Part shown: one piece after another, positions 37,829 to 46,274 of the stretch
Position numbering within the stretch: position 1 is the first letter of the stretch
Layout of the letters: every line of letters begins with the position of its first letter
Source: Cohnella sp. GbtcB17
GTDB taxonomy: Bacteria; Bacillota; Bacilli; Paenibacillales; Paenibacillaceae
Direction: 5' to 3'
Length of the DNA stretch: 64,000 nucleotides
Assembly (NCBI RefSeq): GCF_019091135.1
Contig: NZ_JAGXJW010000049.1
Span: 1 to 64,000, forward strand
Made by a program: the position numbers and the translations under genes
Notes under the pieces: generated by a model
What the model saw: the letters and a program-made list of their open reading frames with translations, nothing else
Database searches by the model: none
Told to the model about the DNA's origin: nothing

Positions 37829-37943
37829 ATTCCATTATCCCATCGGTTCAGTTTGCGGGAATCGGCCTGATCTGAACCGATGGGATAGTGGGATGACGGG
37901 CCCGATCGATGAACAGGGCTGAGCGGATGGGATAGTGGGATGA
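37829..37943. mobile_element. Cluster D of three IS-type ends (hairpin plus extra end)
   Basis: CCATTATCCCATCGGTTCAG (37832-37851) is inverted relative to 37872-37896, giving a 68-base hairpin-like mini-element with a loop of 20 bases. A third copy in the same orientation as the second follows at 37919-37943 (CTGAGCGGATGGGATAGTGG). All share the end sequence of the IS at 16692. The rest of the gap 37652-38111 has no gene I can support. Confidence 0.7.
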
Positions 37944-38111
37944 AGAGAGAAAATGTACTGTCTATTTTCGTATTTACCAATATATTACAATATCGATCGT
38001 TTAAAAGCTGCTGGCGGCAGTTTGGCCGATATGGTATATTACCTACCGTATAACTAAAGAATAAATCCGGGCGAGGCTGTCCATTCAAGACATGGTCAGT
38101 CGGCAGCGCCG

Positions 38112-38147
38112 GGAGAGGTTCGCGAACTCCCTCTATAAAAAACTATG
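38112..38147 (+). promoter_or_regulatory. preQ1-I riboswitch aptamer
   Basis: The sequence fits the class I preQ1 aptamer: AGAGGTTCGCGAACTCCCTC forms stem P1 and its loop, and CTATAAAAAACTA is the conserved A-rich tail that docks into the stem. It lies 140 bases upstream of queC, the first of four genes for preQ1 synthesis, and is followed by terminator hairpins, so ligand binding should reduce transcription. Confidence 0.93.
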
Positions 38148-38151
38148 AAAA

Positions 38152-38230
38152 AGCGGCGGCCCGCAAAGGGTGCTGTCGTTTTTGACGTTCGGCGCGAAGC
38201 GGCTATAGGCCCGCTTCGCGCCGTTTCTTT
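38152..38230 (+). terminator. Terminator hairpins after the preQ1 aptamer
   Basis: First, GCGGCGGC pairs with GCTGTCGT (three G-T pairs), followed by TTTTTG (about 38153-38183). Then GGCGCGAAGCGG (38191-38202) pairs with CCGCTTCGCGCC (38211-38222), followed by GTTTCTTT. The first could be the switch's expression platform; the second could be a fail-safe. Confidence 0.7.
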
Positions 38231-38284
38231 GGTTGCGGGAATTCAACAACCGCTCTCCCAATGCCTGGCGAGGAGCGTGCAGAG

Positions 38285-38950
38285 ATGAATAGGGAAAAAG
38301 CGGTCGTCGTCTTCAGCGGCGGCCAAGACAGTACGACCTGTCTGTTCTGGGCGAAGGAAAACTTTGCGGAAGTAGAGACAGTTACTTTTAAATACGGTCA
38401 GCGGCATGCGCTGGAGACGGAGATCGCGGCCTCCATCGCGGAAGAGCTCGGCGTGCGCCATCATCTGCTCGATATGTCGCTGCTCGGGCAGCTCGCGCCG
38501 AACGCGCTGACACGCGGCGATATCGAGATCAAGCAGGACGAAGGCGCGCTTCCGACGACGTTCGTGGATGGACGCAACCTGCTCTTCCTCAGCTTTGCCG
38601 CCGTGCTGGCCAAGCAGGTCGGCGCCAAGCATATCGTGACCGGCGTCTGCGAGACGGACTTCAGCGGTTATCCCGACTGCCGCGATGTGTTCATCAAATC
38701 GCTGAACGTGACGCTGAATCTGGCGATGGACTATCCGTTCGTCATCGATACGCCGCTCATGTGGCTGAACAAAGCGCAGACGTGGGAGCTCGCCGACAGA
38801 CTCGGCGCGTTCGAATTCGTCAGGGACCGCACGCTGACCTGCTACAACGGCATTCCCGCCGCGGGCTGCGGCGAATGTCCAGCCTGCAAGCTGCGAGCGA
38901 ACGGCCTGGCGACGTACCTTCGTGAAGCCGGAAGGGAGGACGTACGCTGA
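38285..38950 (+). CDS. queC: 7-cyano-7-deazaguanine synthase
   Basis: ATP-dependent conversion of 7-carboxy-7-deazaguanine to preQ0. 221 residues with the PP-loop SGGQDSTTCL (about 10-19), the EL(G)VRHHLLDMSLL segment and the C-terminal zinc site CGECPACKLR. The ATG at 38285 follows GAGGAG; an in-frame ATG eight codons earlier is less well placed. It overlaps queD by one base and starts a queC-D-E-F operon under the preQ1 riboswitch. Confidence 0.96.
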   Translation: MNREKAVVVFSGGQDSTTCLFWAKENFAEVETVTFKYGQRHALETEIAASIAEELGVRHHLLDMSLLGQLAPNALTRGDIEIKQDEGALPTTFVDGRNLLFLSFAAVLAKQVGAKHIVTGVCETDFSGYPDCRDVFIKSLNVTLNLAMDYPFVIDTPLMWLNKAQTWELADRLGAFEFVRDRTLTCYNGIPAAGCGECPACKLRANGLATYLREAGREDVR

Positions 38951-39414
38951 TGCTGCAGCAAATTTATCCGGTCGCCCCGCATCCTTACCGCTACGAGCTG
39001 AACAAGGATTTGCAGTTCGCGGCGGCGCACTTCGTGCCCGCCGAATCCGCCGGCAAATGCAGCCGCGTGCACGGCCATACGTACTTCGTTAATGTGACCG
39101 TGGCCGGAGATCGGCTGGACGAAGCGGGGTTTCTTGTCAATTTCTCAGATATAAAGACGCTTATTCATGCCCGCTTCGACCATACGCTGCTGAACGACGA
39201 TGCGGAAAGCTTTAGCGCGGAAGACCCGAATCGCTTTCCGACGACGGAGGTCGTGGCGAAAACGATCTGCGAGCTTGTGCAGCGTTATCTGGACGAGAAG
39301 TCCAACCATGCCGTCTGTCTGCAGGTGTTCCTGCGGGAGACGCCGACCAGCTACTGCGTCTATCGGCCATGGCCGAAGTTGTCCAAGCGACCGGCGGGTG
39401 ACGATCGTGCTTAA
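38950..39414 (+). CDS. queD: 6-carboxy-5,6,7,8-tetrahydropterin synthase
   Basis: Converts dihydroneopterin triphosphate to carboxytetrahydropterin. 154 residues with zinc histidines in AAAHF and VHGHTY, and the catalytic cysteine in GKCSRVHGH. The ATG overlaps the queC stop (TGATG) and the 3' end overlaps queE, so translation is coupled. Confidence 0.95.
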   Translation: MLQQIYPVAPHPYRYELNKDLQFAAAHFVPAESAGKCSRVHGHTYFVNVTVAGDRLDEAGFLVNFSDIKTLIHARFDHTLLNDDAESFSAEDPNRFPTTEVVAKTICELVQRYLDEKSNHAVCLQVFLRETPTSYCVYRPWPKLSKRPAGDDRA

Positions 39415-40165
39415 GCAGGCTGTGAACGATCCGGCGAGCCGCACGGCTCGAATTCCCGTGATGGAAATATTCGGTCCGACGGTGCAAGGCGAAGGCATGG
39501 TCATCGGCAGAAAGACGAGATTCGTCCGCACCGCGGGCTGCGATTACCGGTGCAGCTGGTGCGATTCGGCGTTTACTTGGGATGGGACCGGCAAAGACGA
39601 AATCCGGCTGATGACGCCGGAAGACGTTGTACGGGAGCTGACCGCGCTCGACGGCTCCGCGCCGGATCATGTGACGTTGTCGGGCGGCAATCCCGCGCTG
39701 CTGCCGCAGCTGGGCGCGCTGATCTCGGCGCTTCGCGCCGCCGGAGCGGCAGTCGCGTTGGAGACGCAAGGCAGCAAATGGCAGGACTGGTTTTTGGAGA
39801 TCGACGAGCTGACGATATCGCCCAAGCCGCCGAGCTCCGGTATGACGACCGATTGGGCGGCGCTTGAGCGAATCGCCCTGCGTCTTGCGCAGGGCGGCCG
39901 CCATTTCAGCCTGAAGGTCGTCATTTTTGACGAGGCCGACCTGACTTACGCCTCCGACGTTCATCGCCGCTTTCCGGACATTCCGTTTTATTTGCAGGCG
40001 GGCAACGATCGTCTTGGCGAGCAGGATCGGGCGCGGCTGCTGCCGTATTTGCTGGAGCGCTACGAATGGCTGGTCGACCGGGTCGTCGCCGATGCCGGGC
40101 TGCGAGACGTGCATGTGCTGCCCCAGCTGCACACCTGGATCTGGGGGAACAAAAAAGGCGTTTAA
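39407..40165 (+). CDS. queE: 7-carboxy-7-deazaguanine synthase (radical SAM)
   Basis: Radical-SAM enzyme forming the deazapurine ring. The frame is open far upstream inside queD, but homology to QueE begins near IPVMEIFGPTVQGEGM, so the start is placed at GTG 39407 overlapping the queD stop (252 residues); GTG 39398 is an alternative. The iron-sulfur cluster motif is CDYRCSWC (C-x3-C-x2-C) after VRTAG, and SGGNPAL is the SAM-binding segment. Confidence 0.93.
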   Translation: MLKQAVNDPASRTARIPVMEIFGPTVQGEGMVIGRKTRFVRTAGCDYRCSWCDSAFTWDGTGKDEIRLMTPEDVVRELTALDGSAPDHVTLSGGNPALLPQLGALISALRAAGAAVALETQGSKWQDWFLEIDELTISPKPPSSGMTTDWAALERIALRLAQGGRHFSLKVVIFDEADLTYASDVHRRFPDIPFYLQAGNDRLGEQDRARLLPYLLERYEWLVDRVVADAGLRDVHVLPQLHTWIWGNKKGV

Positions 40166-40178
40166 GGAGAAGATGAAC

Positions 40179-40676
40179 ATGGCGGGAAGAAGCAAGGAAG
40201 AGCTGGCGGGCGTATCGCTGCTCGGCAATCAAGGCACGCAATACCCGGGCACGTACGCGCCTGAGGTGCTCGAAGCGTTCGACAATAAGCATCCGGGCAG
40301 AGATTACTTCGTCAAGTTTAATTGCCCCGAGTTCACGAGTCTGTGCCCGATGACAGGGCAGCCGGATTTCGCAACGATTTATATTTCCTATATTCCGGAC
40401 GTCAAGATGGTGGAGAGCAAGTCGCTTAAGCTGTACTTGTTCAGCTTCCGCAACCATGGCGACTTTCACGAGGACTGCATGAATATCATCATGAACGACC
40501 TGATCGAACTGATGGCGCCGCGGTACATCGAAGTATGGGGCAAGTTCACGCCGCGCGGCGGCATCTCCATCGATCCGTATTGCAACTGGGGAAGGCCGGG
40601 CACCAAATACGAGGCGATGGCCGAGCACAGAATGCTCAATCACGACCTGTACCCGGAGAAGGTAGACAATCGATAG
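40179..40676 (+). CDS. queF: NADPH-dependent 7-cyano-7-deazaguanine reductase
   Basis: Reduces preQ0 to preQ1, the last gene of the operon and the source of the riboswitch ligand. 165 residues, the length of the unimodular Bacillus-type QueF. The active-site cysteine is in SLCPMTGQPDFA, and the family motif is ESKSLKLYLFSFRNHGDFHE. ATG 40179 lies nine bases after AAGGAG; ATG 40173 is too close. Confidence 0.95.
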   Translation: MAGRSKEELAGVSLLGNQGTQYPGTYAPEVLEAFDNKHPGRDYFVKFNCPEFTSLCPMTGQPDFATIYISYIPDVKMVESKSLKLYLFSFRNHGDFHEDCMNIIMNDLIELMAPRYIEVWGKFTPRGGISIDPYCNWGRPGTKYEAMAEHRMLNHDLYPEKVDNR

Positions 40677-40709
40677 GTTGAACGTAAAACGGCAATAACA
40701 TACGCGAGG

Positions 40710-40757
40710 AGCTGGCTCGATCGTCCGAAAAGAGACGACGCGAGCCGGCTTTTTTTG
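40710..40757 (+). terminator. Intrinsic terminator of the que operon
   Basis: AGCTGGCTCG pairs with CGAGCCGGCT, with an inner CGTC/GACG stem, followed by TTTTTTTG. Confidence 0.92.
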
Positions 40758-40879
40758 TTTTTCGCGCCTTTTCGTTAAAAATAGCATAATTTACACTTCG
40801 CCGCGTCTCCATTAACGCCGGGTTGACAAGCCGCTGATAAACTGAGCGGGTCAAGAACAGCGGAGAAGGGGTTGGGAGC

Positions 40880-42112
40880 ATGAGTTTGCTTCTATTGGAA
40901 AAGACGAAATCCCGGGTGGCCGCAGAGGCGCCCCGCTTGGAAACGGAGAAGCGGATCGCGAAGCCGGAAGCTGCGAGCGCATCCCGCGAGAGCGAGCCGG
41001 CGGAGCTCGCCAAGCATTACCCGTCGGTTGCGCTGGCGGATTGGATCCGGTCCTGCCCGCAGGTATCGCCGGAGCAGACGTGCGGCGAGATTGCCGAGCT
41101 GTTCCGCAGGCGCCAGGAGCTCGAGTGTGTCGTCGTCGTGCATTCGGCCGGTGAGCCTGCCGGCCTCGTCATGCGGCATCGCTTTTTTAAGCTGATCGGC
41201 TCGCTGTACGGCATGCCGCTGTTCGCGCACAAGCCCGTATCGAAGCTGATGGACGGCAAGGCAATGATCGCCGAGACCGATCTGTCGCCGCAGGAGCTGA
41301 TCGACCGCGCGATGTCGCGCGACGAAGAGCGAATCTACGACGCGGTGATCATGACGAGCGGCGGCGCTTTTAACGGTGTGCTGACAGTGAGCGACCTGCT
41401 GCAGCTCTCGAGGATGCTCCGGAGAGAGCTCGCCGGACGGCAGATGGCGACGGTGCGCGGCGCCGAACGAATGCTGCGCGACATTCGGGGCGCGGTCGAT
41501 CGGCTGGCCGGCGAGGCTTCGACGTCCCGCGCGGGGAGTGTGGAGATCGCGGAGCTGGCGGAGCACGGCAAGGAAGATTTGACCGAGATGCTCGGCTTAT
41601 TCCGTTTGTGGACGGAGACCGCCGACCGTCAGGCCAGGTCGGTGGACGAGCTTCTCGCCCGCGTGTCGGACACGGTCGGCATCGCCAAGGTGATCGCGCA
41701 GCTGGCGGATCAGTGCAATCTGCTCGCGATCAACGCGCAGATCGAAGCGGCTCGGGCCGGCGCTCACGGACTGGGCTTCGCCGTCGTCGCGCAGGAAGTG
41801 CGCCAGCTCGCCGACGAGACGAAGTCGCAGGCCGGACAAATCCGAGAGCAACTGAGCGGAATGGCGGCTTCGGCGGCCGCGGCGGCGGCGCACGTCCGCG
41901 AAGGCAAGGAAGGTGCGGATCGCGGATTGCTTCAGGTGCGCAAGACGGAGGAGACGTTCGGACGGCTATGGAATCGCAGCTCCGAAAATGCCAAAGGGAC
42001 GGAGCATCTTGAAGCGGCTTCGCGCGAGGCATCGGCCATGTCGGAACAAATCTCGACGCAGGTGGCCAAGCTCGCGGCGCAGATGAACGATTCGCCAGAG
42101 GAAAAATATTAA
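40880..42112 (+). CDS. Soluble CBS-like/methyl-accepting-type signalling protein
   Basis: 410 residues with no membrane helix. An N-terminal CBS-like pair (about 50-185; VALADWIRSCPQVSPEQTCG and DAVIMTSGGAFNGVLTVSDL) is followed by a coiled region and an MCP signalling domain (about 215-400) whose hairpin tip is IAQLADQCNLLAINAQIEAA (near residue 275), with GLGFAVVAQEVRQLAD following. Chemoreceptor tips of this kind contact CheA/CheW, but here the sensor is cytoplasmic and may bind a nucleotide. GGGGTTGGGAGC precedes the ATG. It stands between the que terminator and the phosphate operon; I see no terminator before the pst control region. No chemotaxis genes are nearby. Confidence 0.82.
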   Translation: MSLLLLEKTKSRVAAEAPRLETEKRIAKPEAASASRESEPAELAKHYPSVALADWIRSCPQVSPEQTCGEIAELFRRRQELECVVVVHSAGEPAGLVMRHRFFKLIGSLYGMPLFAHKPVSKLMDGKAMIAETDLSPQELIDRAMSRDEERIYDAVIMTSGGAFNGVLTVSDLLQLSRMLRRELAGRQMATVRGAERMLRDIRGAVDRLAGEASTSRAGSVEIAELAEHGKEDLTEMLGLFRLWTETADRQARSVDELLARVSDTVGIAKVIAQLADQCNLLAINAQIEAARAGAHGLGFAVVAQEVRQLADETKSQAGQIREQLSGMAASAAAAAAHVREGKEGADRGLLQVRKTEETFGRLWNRSSENAKGTEHLEAASREASAMSEQISTQVAKLAAQMNDSPEEKY

Positions 42113-42157
42113 TGAAAGAAAAATAATAACGAAAGAAATTATTAACGAACGACTTTT

Positions 42158-42196
42158 TTTACATAGCGTTAACAATACCCGAATACAAGATTGACG
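42158..42196 (+). promoter_or_regulatory. Pho-box-like repeats upstream of pstS
   Basis: TTTACA at 42158, TTAACA at 42169 and TTGACG at 42191 lie on an 11-base period (the 42180 position, CGAATA, is degenerate), resembling the TT(A/T/C)ACA repeats bound by phosphorylated PhoP in Bacilli. A TAGAAT that could serve as -10 begins at 42206. Position and gene content support phosphate-starvation control; PhoP binding is inference. Confidence 0.55.
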
Positions 42197-42267
42197 ATTG
42201 GCCGCTAGAATCAGAGATGTGCCTGAGAGCAAAACATATAAACACAATTTGAAAGGGGCTCTATTCC

Positions 42268-43206
42268 TTGAAAAAATCTCTGCTTGTCCTCACGACGCTC
42301 GCGCTTAGCATCTCCCTTGCCGCATGCGGAAAAAACAACAATGCCAATAACGCAAACGCAGGCGCTTCGTCCGGCGCATCGTCGAGCGCTCCGGCGAGCG
42401 CGGCCGTAAGCGGCGCCTTCAGCGCAGCAGGCTCCACCGCGCTTCAACCGCTCGTCGACCAAGCGTCCAAGAAGTTCATGGATCTGAACAAGGACGTCAC
42501 GATCACCGTCAACGGCGGCGGCAGCGGCGCCGGTCTGTCCCAAGTATCTGAAGGCACCGTACAAATCGGCAACTCCGACGTGTTCGCCGAAGAGAAGCTG
42601 AAGGACGCTGACGCGGATAAAGCGAAGGAGCTCGTCGACCACCAGGTCGCGGTCGTATCGATCGCAGCCGTCTCCAACAAGGACGTAGGCGTGGACAACC
42701 TGACGAAGGCGCAGCTGGTAGACATCTTCACCGGTAAAGTGACGAACTGGAAGGACGTAGGCGGCAAGGATCAAAAAATCGTCCTCGTCAACCGTCCTGC
42801 AAGCTCCGGCACGCGCGCCACGTTCGAAAACTTCGCCCTCGGCGCGAAGTCGGAAGATCTGCCCGACTCGATCACCGAAGACGCATCCGGCACGGTTCGC
42901 AAGCTCGTCTCCGAAACGCCTGGCGCAATCGGCTATCTGGCGCTTTCCTACCTCGACGATACGATTCAAGCGCTGAAGTACGAAGGCGTAGAGCCGACGG
43001 CCGAAAACGTAGCTTCCGGCACCTATCCGGTTTGGGCATACGAGCACATGTACACGAAGGGCCAGCCTGAAGGCGCGGTCAAGGCATTCCTCGACTACAT
43101 GCTGAGCGATGAAATCCAGAACACCGACGTGAAGGATCTGGGCTACATCCCGGTTAGCGACATGAAGGTTACGCGCGACGTGGAAGGCAAAGTAAGCAAC
43201 AAATAA
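42268..43206 (+). CDS. pstS: Phosphate-binding lipoprotein of the Pst importer
   Basis: 312-residue solute-binding protein. The signal peptide ends in SLAACG, with lipidated C20. A Ser/Ala/Asn linker follows, then the phosphate fold with GAFSAAGSTALQPLV, NGGGSGAGLSQVSEG and RPASSGTRATFE, all ligand segments. The start is TTG 42268 after GAAAGGGG. First gene of the pst operon; an intercistronic hairpin lies before pstC. Confidence 0.95.
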   Translation: MKKSLLVLTTLALSISLAACGKNNNANNANAGASSGASSSAPASAAVSGAFSAAGSTALQPLVDQASKKFMDLNKDVTITVNGGGSGAGLSQVSEGTVQIGNSDVFAEEKLKDADADKAKELVDHQVAVVSIAAVSNKDVGVDNLTKAQLVDIFTGKVTNWKDVGGKDQKIVLVNRPASSGTRATFENFALGAKSEDLPDSITEDASGTVRKLVSETPGAIGYLALSYLDDTIQALKYEGVEPTAENVASGTYPVWAYEHMYTKGQPEGAVKAFLDYMLSDEIQNTDVKDLGYIPVSDMKVTRDVEGKVSNK

Positions 43207-43231
43207 TAAATAAAGCATGAGAATAGCCGGC

Positions 43232-43259
43232 AGAGGCGGACCTGGTAACGGGCGCCTCT
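43232..43259 (+). terminator. Hairpin between pstS and pstC
   Basis: AGAGGCG pairs with CGCCTCT, with GGC/GCC just outside and no full T-tract. Partial termination or protection of the pstS message would explain the usual excess of binding protein over permease. Confidence 0.5.
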
Positions 43260-43284
43260 CTTGCCACGTTAAGGAGAGGCTCGC

Positions 43285-44223
43285 ATGAATTTGACCCAAA
43301 CCCGCCCGGCGGCGGATGCCGTCGCGAAGGACGGACGCGGCAAATTTCCGAAGCACAAGCTGGAGGAACTCCGCGGCAGAGGATACGTGATGTTTTGCGT
43401 GCTGCTGCTGATCGTCATCATATTTTCGATCGTCTACTTTATCGCTTCGAGAGGCTTGACGCCGTTCGTAAGCCAGGGCGTTAGCGTCGGTGAGATGCTC
43501 GGCGGCCTGAAGTGGTCGCCGGAAGCGGACACGCCTCGCTTCGGCGCACTGCCGTTTCTGTTCGGCTCATTCGCGACTTCACTGCTCGCCGCCATCATCG
43601 CAGCGCCGCTCGGCATCTGTGCCGCGATCTTCATGACCGAGATGATGCCCAAGGTCGGCAAAAATATTTTGCAGCCCGCGATCGAGCTGCTCGCGGGCGT
43701 GCCCTCGGTCGTCTACGGCTTCGTCGGCCTCAGCGTCGTCGTACCCTTCCTTCGCGACGTCTTCCCCGGACAGGGCGTCGGCATCCTGGCGGGCGGGATC
43801 GTGCTGTCCGTCATGATTCTTCCGACGATCACGACCGTCGCCACGGACGCGCTGCGCAGTCTGCCCGCCGGCCTGAAGGAAGGCTCCTACGCGCTCGGCG
43901 CCACGCGCTGGCAGACGATCTCGCGGCTCGTCATTCCGACGACGCTGCCGTCGCTCATGACCGGCGTCGTGCTGGGCATCGCGCGCGCGTTCGGCGAAGC
44001 GCTGGCCGTGCAGATGGTCATCGGCAACGCGCCGCACATTCCGCACTCGCTGACGCAATCGGCAGCGACGCTGACCAGCATCATCACGTTGTCGATGGGC
44101 AATACGACGAGCGGCTCGCTGCACAACAACGCGCTGTGGAGTCTCGCTCTCATTTTGCTCATCATGACGTTCCTGTTTGTATTCGTCGTCAGGCTGCTGG
44201 AGAGGAGAGTGAAGCACGCATGA
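43285..44223 (+). CDS. pstC: Phosphate ABC transporter permease PstC
   Basis: 312-residue permease with six helices. Seen: ELLAGVPSVVYGFVGLSVVV and the EAA-type loop LKEGSYALGATRWQTISRLV. GGAGAGGCTCGC precedes the ATG. The stop overlaps the pstA start (ATGA), so they are coupled and form the membrane heterodimer. Confidence 0.95.
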   Translation: MNLTQTRPAADAVAKDGRGKFPKHKLEELRGRGYVMFCVLLLIVIIFSIVYFIASRGLTPFVSQGVSVGEMLGGLKWSPEADTPRFGALPFLFGSFATSLLAAIIAAPLGICAAIFMTEMMPKVGKNILQPAIELLAGVPSVVYGFVGLSVVVPFLRDVFPGQGVGILAGGIVLSVMILPTITTVATDALRSLPAGLKEGSYALGATRWQTISRLVIPTTLPSLMTGVVLGIARAFGEALAVQMVIGNAPHIPHSLTQSAATLTSIITLSMGNTTSGSLHNNALWSLALILLIMTFLFVFVVRLLERRVKHA

Positions 44224-45107
44224 AGACCAAGTCCGTAGACCGCATCATGACCGGCGTCATCGTCGGCGTCGGCTTTTTGATCATCGCGCTGCTTGCCGCG
44301 CTGCTCGGCTACCTGCTTATCCGCGGCCTCGGCCATGTCAGCTGGCACTTCCTCACTTCGCCGCCCGAATCGATCCGCGCGGGCGGCGGGATCGGACCGC
44401 AGCTGTTCAACTCGCTGTTCCTGCTCGTGCTGACGATGATCATCACGGTGCCGCTCGGCCTCGGCGCGGGCATCTATATGAGCGAGTACGCCAAGCAAAA
44501 CCGGCTGACCGCGTTCATCCGCCTGATCGTCGAGGTGCTGTCCTCGTTTCCGTCGATCGTCGTCGGCCTGTTCGGCCTCCTGGTCATCGTCAACCGCTTC
44601 GGGCTCGGGCTGTCGCTCATGTCCGGCGCGCTCGCGCTGACCGTGTTCAACCTCCCGCTCATGGTGCGCATCACCGAGCAGGCGCTTCGCGCCGTGCCGC
44701 GCGAGCAGAAGGAAGCGGGCCTCGCGCTCGGACTGTCCCGCTGGCGCACGATCACGACGGTCATGCTGCCGATCTCGCTGCCCGCCATCGTCACGGGCAC
44801 GATCCTCGCCGCCGGCCGCGTATTCGGCGAAGCTGCCGCGCTGCTGTTTACGGCGGGCATGAGCTCGCCGCGCCTGGACTTCACCGATTGGAATCCGCTG
44901 CACCACACGTCGCCGCTCAATCCGTTCCGTCCCGCCGAGACGCTCGCCGTGCACATCTGGAAGGTCAACAGCGAAGGGCTCGCGCCAGACGCGGCGCAAA
45001 TCGCGGCAGGCGCTTCGGCCGTGCTCATCATTACCGTGCTCGTATTTAACCTCGGCGCCCGCTGGCTCGGCCGCGTGCTGTACCGCAAGCTGACGGCAGG
45101 ACGCTAA
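44220..45107 (+). CDS. pstA: Phosphate ABC transporter permease PstA
   Basis: 295-residue permease with six helices. Seen: VEVLSSFPSIVVGLFGLLVI and the loop REQKEAGLALGLSRWRTITT. Starts at the ATG overlapping the pstC stop; a longer frame open from 43512 is inside pstC and rejected. Followed by two ATPase genes. Confidence 0.95.
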   Translation: MKTKSVDRIMTGVIVGVGFLIIALLAALLGYLLIRGLGHVSWHFLTSPPESIRAGGGIGPQLFNSLFLLVLTMIITVPLGLGAGIYMSEYAKQNRLTAFIRLIVEVLSSFPSIVVGLFGLLVIVNRFGLGLSLMSGALALTVFNLPLMVRITEQALRAVPREQKEAGLALGLSRWRTITTVMLPISLPAIVTGTILAAGRVFGEAAALLFTAGMSSPRLDFTDWNPLHHTSPLNPFRPAETLAVHIWKVNSEGLAPDAAQIAAGASAVLIITVLVFNLGARWLGRVLYRKLTAGR

Positions 45108-45152
45108 CACCGGCATCGGCCGGATCACTGGAACTTAAAGGAGGAATTCATC

Positions 45153-46178
45153 GTGACTTTGATCGCGACCGAAAAGACGGATGCCAGGCGCACGGCCGTT
45201 CAGTCCGCCGGCGAAAATCCGGCAAGCGCGACCTCGCCGGCCGATTCGCCAAGCGCAGCCGCGCTGAACGCAGGCACAGGAACCGTAGTGCCGCCTGCGC
45301 CTTCCGCGCCGCCTTCGCAGCCTGCGCCAGCCTTGAAGCAAGCGCCTGCGGTGACGGCGCAGATACCGAAGCCGGCGCCGTCCGAGCCTGAACCAAGCGG
45401 AGCCGCCCGCACGCAAGCCGCGCCGCCGCCCGCGTTTTACACCAAGGACCTGTCCGTCTTCTACGGCGAGAAGCAGGCGATCAAGCAGGTCAGCATGGCC
45501 TTCCCGGATCGTCAGGTCGTCGCGCTTATCGGGCCCTCGGGCTGCGGCAAGTCGACGTTTCTGCGGTCGCTCAACCGGATGAACGACCTGATCCCGGGCG
45601 CTTCGATCGAAGGAGAGATCTGGATCGGCGGCCACAACATCTGCGATCCGAAGACGGACGTCGTGCGGCTCCGCCAGAAGATCGGCATGGTGTGGCAGCG
45701 TCCGAACCCGTTTCACAAGTCGATCTACGAAAACGTGGCGTTCGGTCCGCGTTACCATGGCGTGAAGAGCAAAGCCGCGCTCGACGAGCTCGTCGAGGAG
45801 TGCCTGCGCAAGACGGCGCTGTGGGACGAGGTCAAGGACCGTCTGCACCAGTCGGGCCTCGCGCTGTCCGGCGGCCAGCAGCAGCGTCTGTGCATCGCGC
45901 GCTCGATCGCGGTCAAGCCCGACATTCTGCTCATGGACGAACCGGCCTCCGCGCTTGACCCGGTATCGACCGCCAAGGTCGAAGAGCTGACCGCCGAGCT
46001 GAAGCGGGACTATACGATCGTCATCGTCACTCATAACATGCACCAGGCCGCGCGCGTATCCGACAAGACGGCGTTTTTCTTCCTCGGCGACCTGGTCGAG
46101 TATGACGAGACGAACAAAATTTTCACCAATCCGTCACGCAAATCGACGGACGACTATATCTCGGGGCGTTTCGGCTGA
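45153..46178 (+). CDS. pstB: Phosphate ABC transporter ATPase PstB (copy 1, with Ala/Pro-rich N-terminal extension)
   Basis: ATP-binding subunit. The core (about 95-341) has Walker A GPSGCGKST, signature LSGGQQQRL, Walker B ILLMDEPASALDP and switch THNMHQA. The first 90 or so residues are low-complexity Ala/Pro/Thr and absent from ordinary PstB of about 250 residues. The GTG at 45153 follows AAAGGAGG at good spacing, so the extension should be translated. The Q-loop reads MVWQRPNPF in place of the usual MVFQ-PNPF. A second PstB follows; the two are diverged, not a fresh duplication. Confidence 0.93.
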   Translation: MTLIATEKTDARRTAVQSAGENPASATSPADSPSAAALNAGTGTVVPPAPSAPPSQPAPALKQAPAVTAQIPKPAPSEPEPSGAARTQAAPPPAFYTKDLSVFYGEKQAIKQVSMAFPDRQVVALIGPSGCGKSTFLRSLNRMNDLIPGASIEGEIWIGGHNICDPKTDVVRLRQKIGMVWQRPNPFHKSIYENVAFGPRYHGVKSKAALDELVEECLRKTALWDEVKDRLHQSGLALSGGQQQRLCIARSIAVKPDILLMDEPASALDPVSTAKVEELTAELKRDYTIVIVTHNMHQAARVSDKTAFFFLGDLVEYDETNKIFTNPSRKSTDDYISGRFG

Positions 46179-46274
46179 ACGCGCGAGCAGCGCTGGCATG
46201 ACCGAGCGCGGGCCATCCGCAGGATGAGGCGACGGACCGCCGGAGCCCGGCCCAACGAGGAGGAGGAGCGCACA

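Noticed and set aside
39200..39406. Long upstream extension of queE inside queD
   Set aside because: The queD gene is complete there, and QueE homology starts only near 39440.
40823..40850. TTGACA upstream of the CBS/MCP-type gene as a promoter
   Set aside because: No -10 box lies at 16-18 bases; the sequence there is GC-rich. A SigD-type promoter was also sought and not found.
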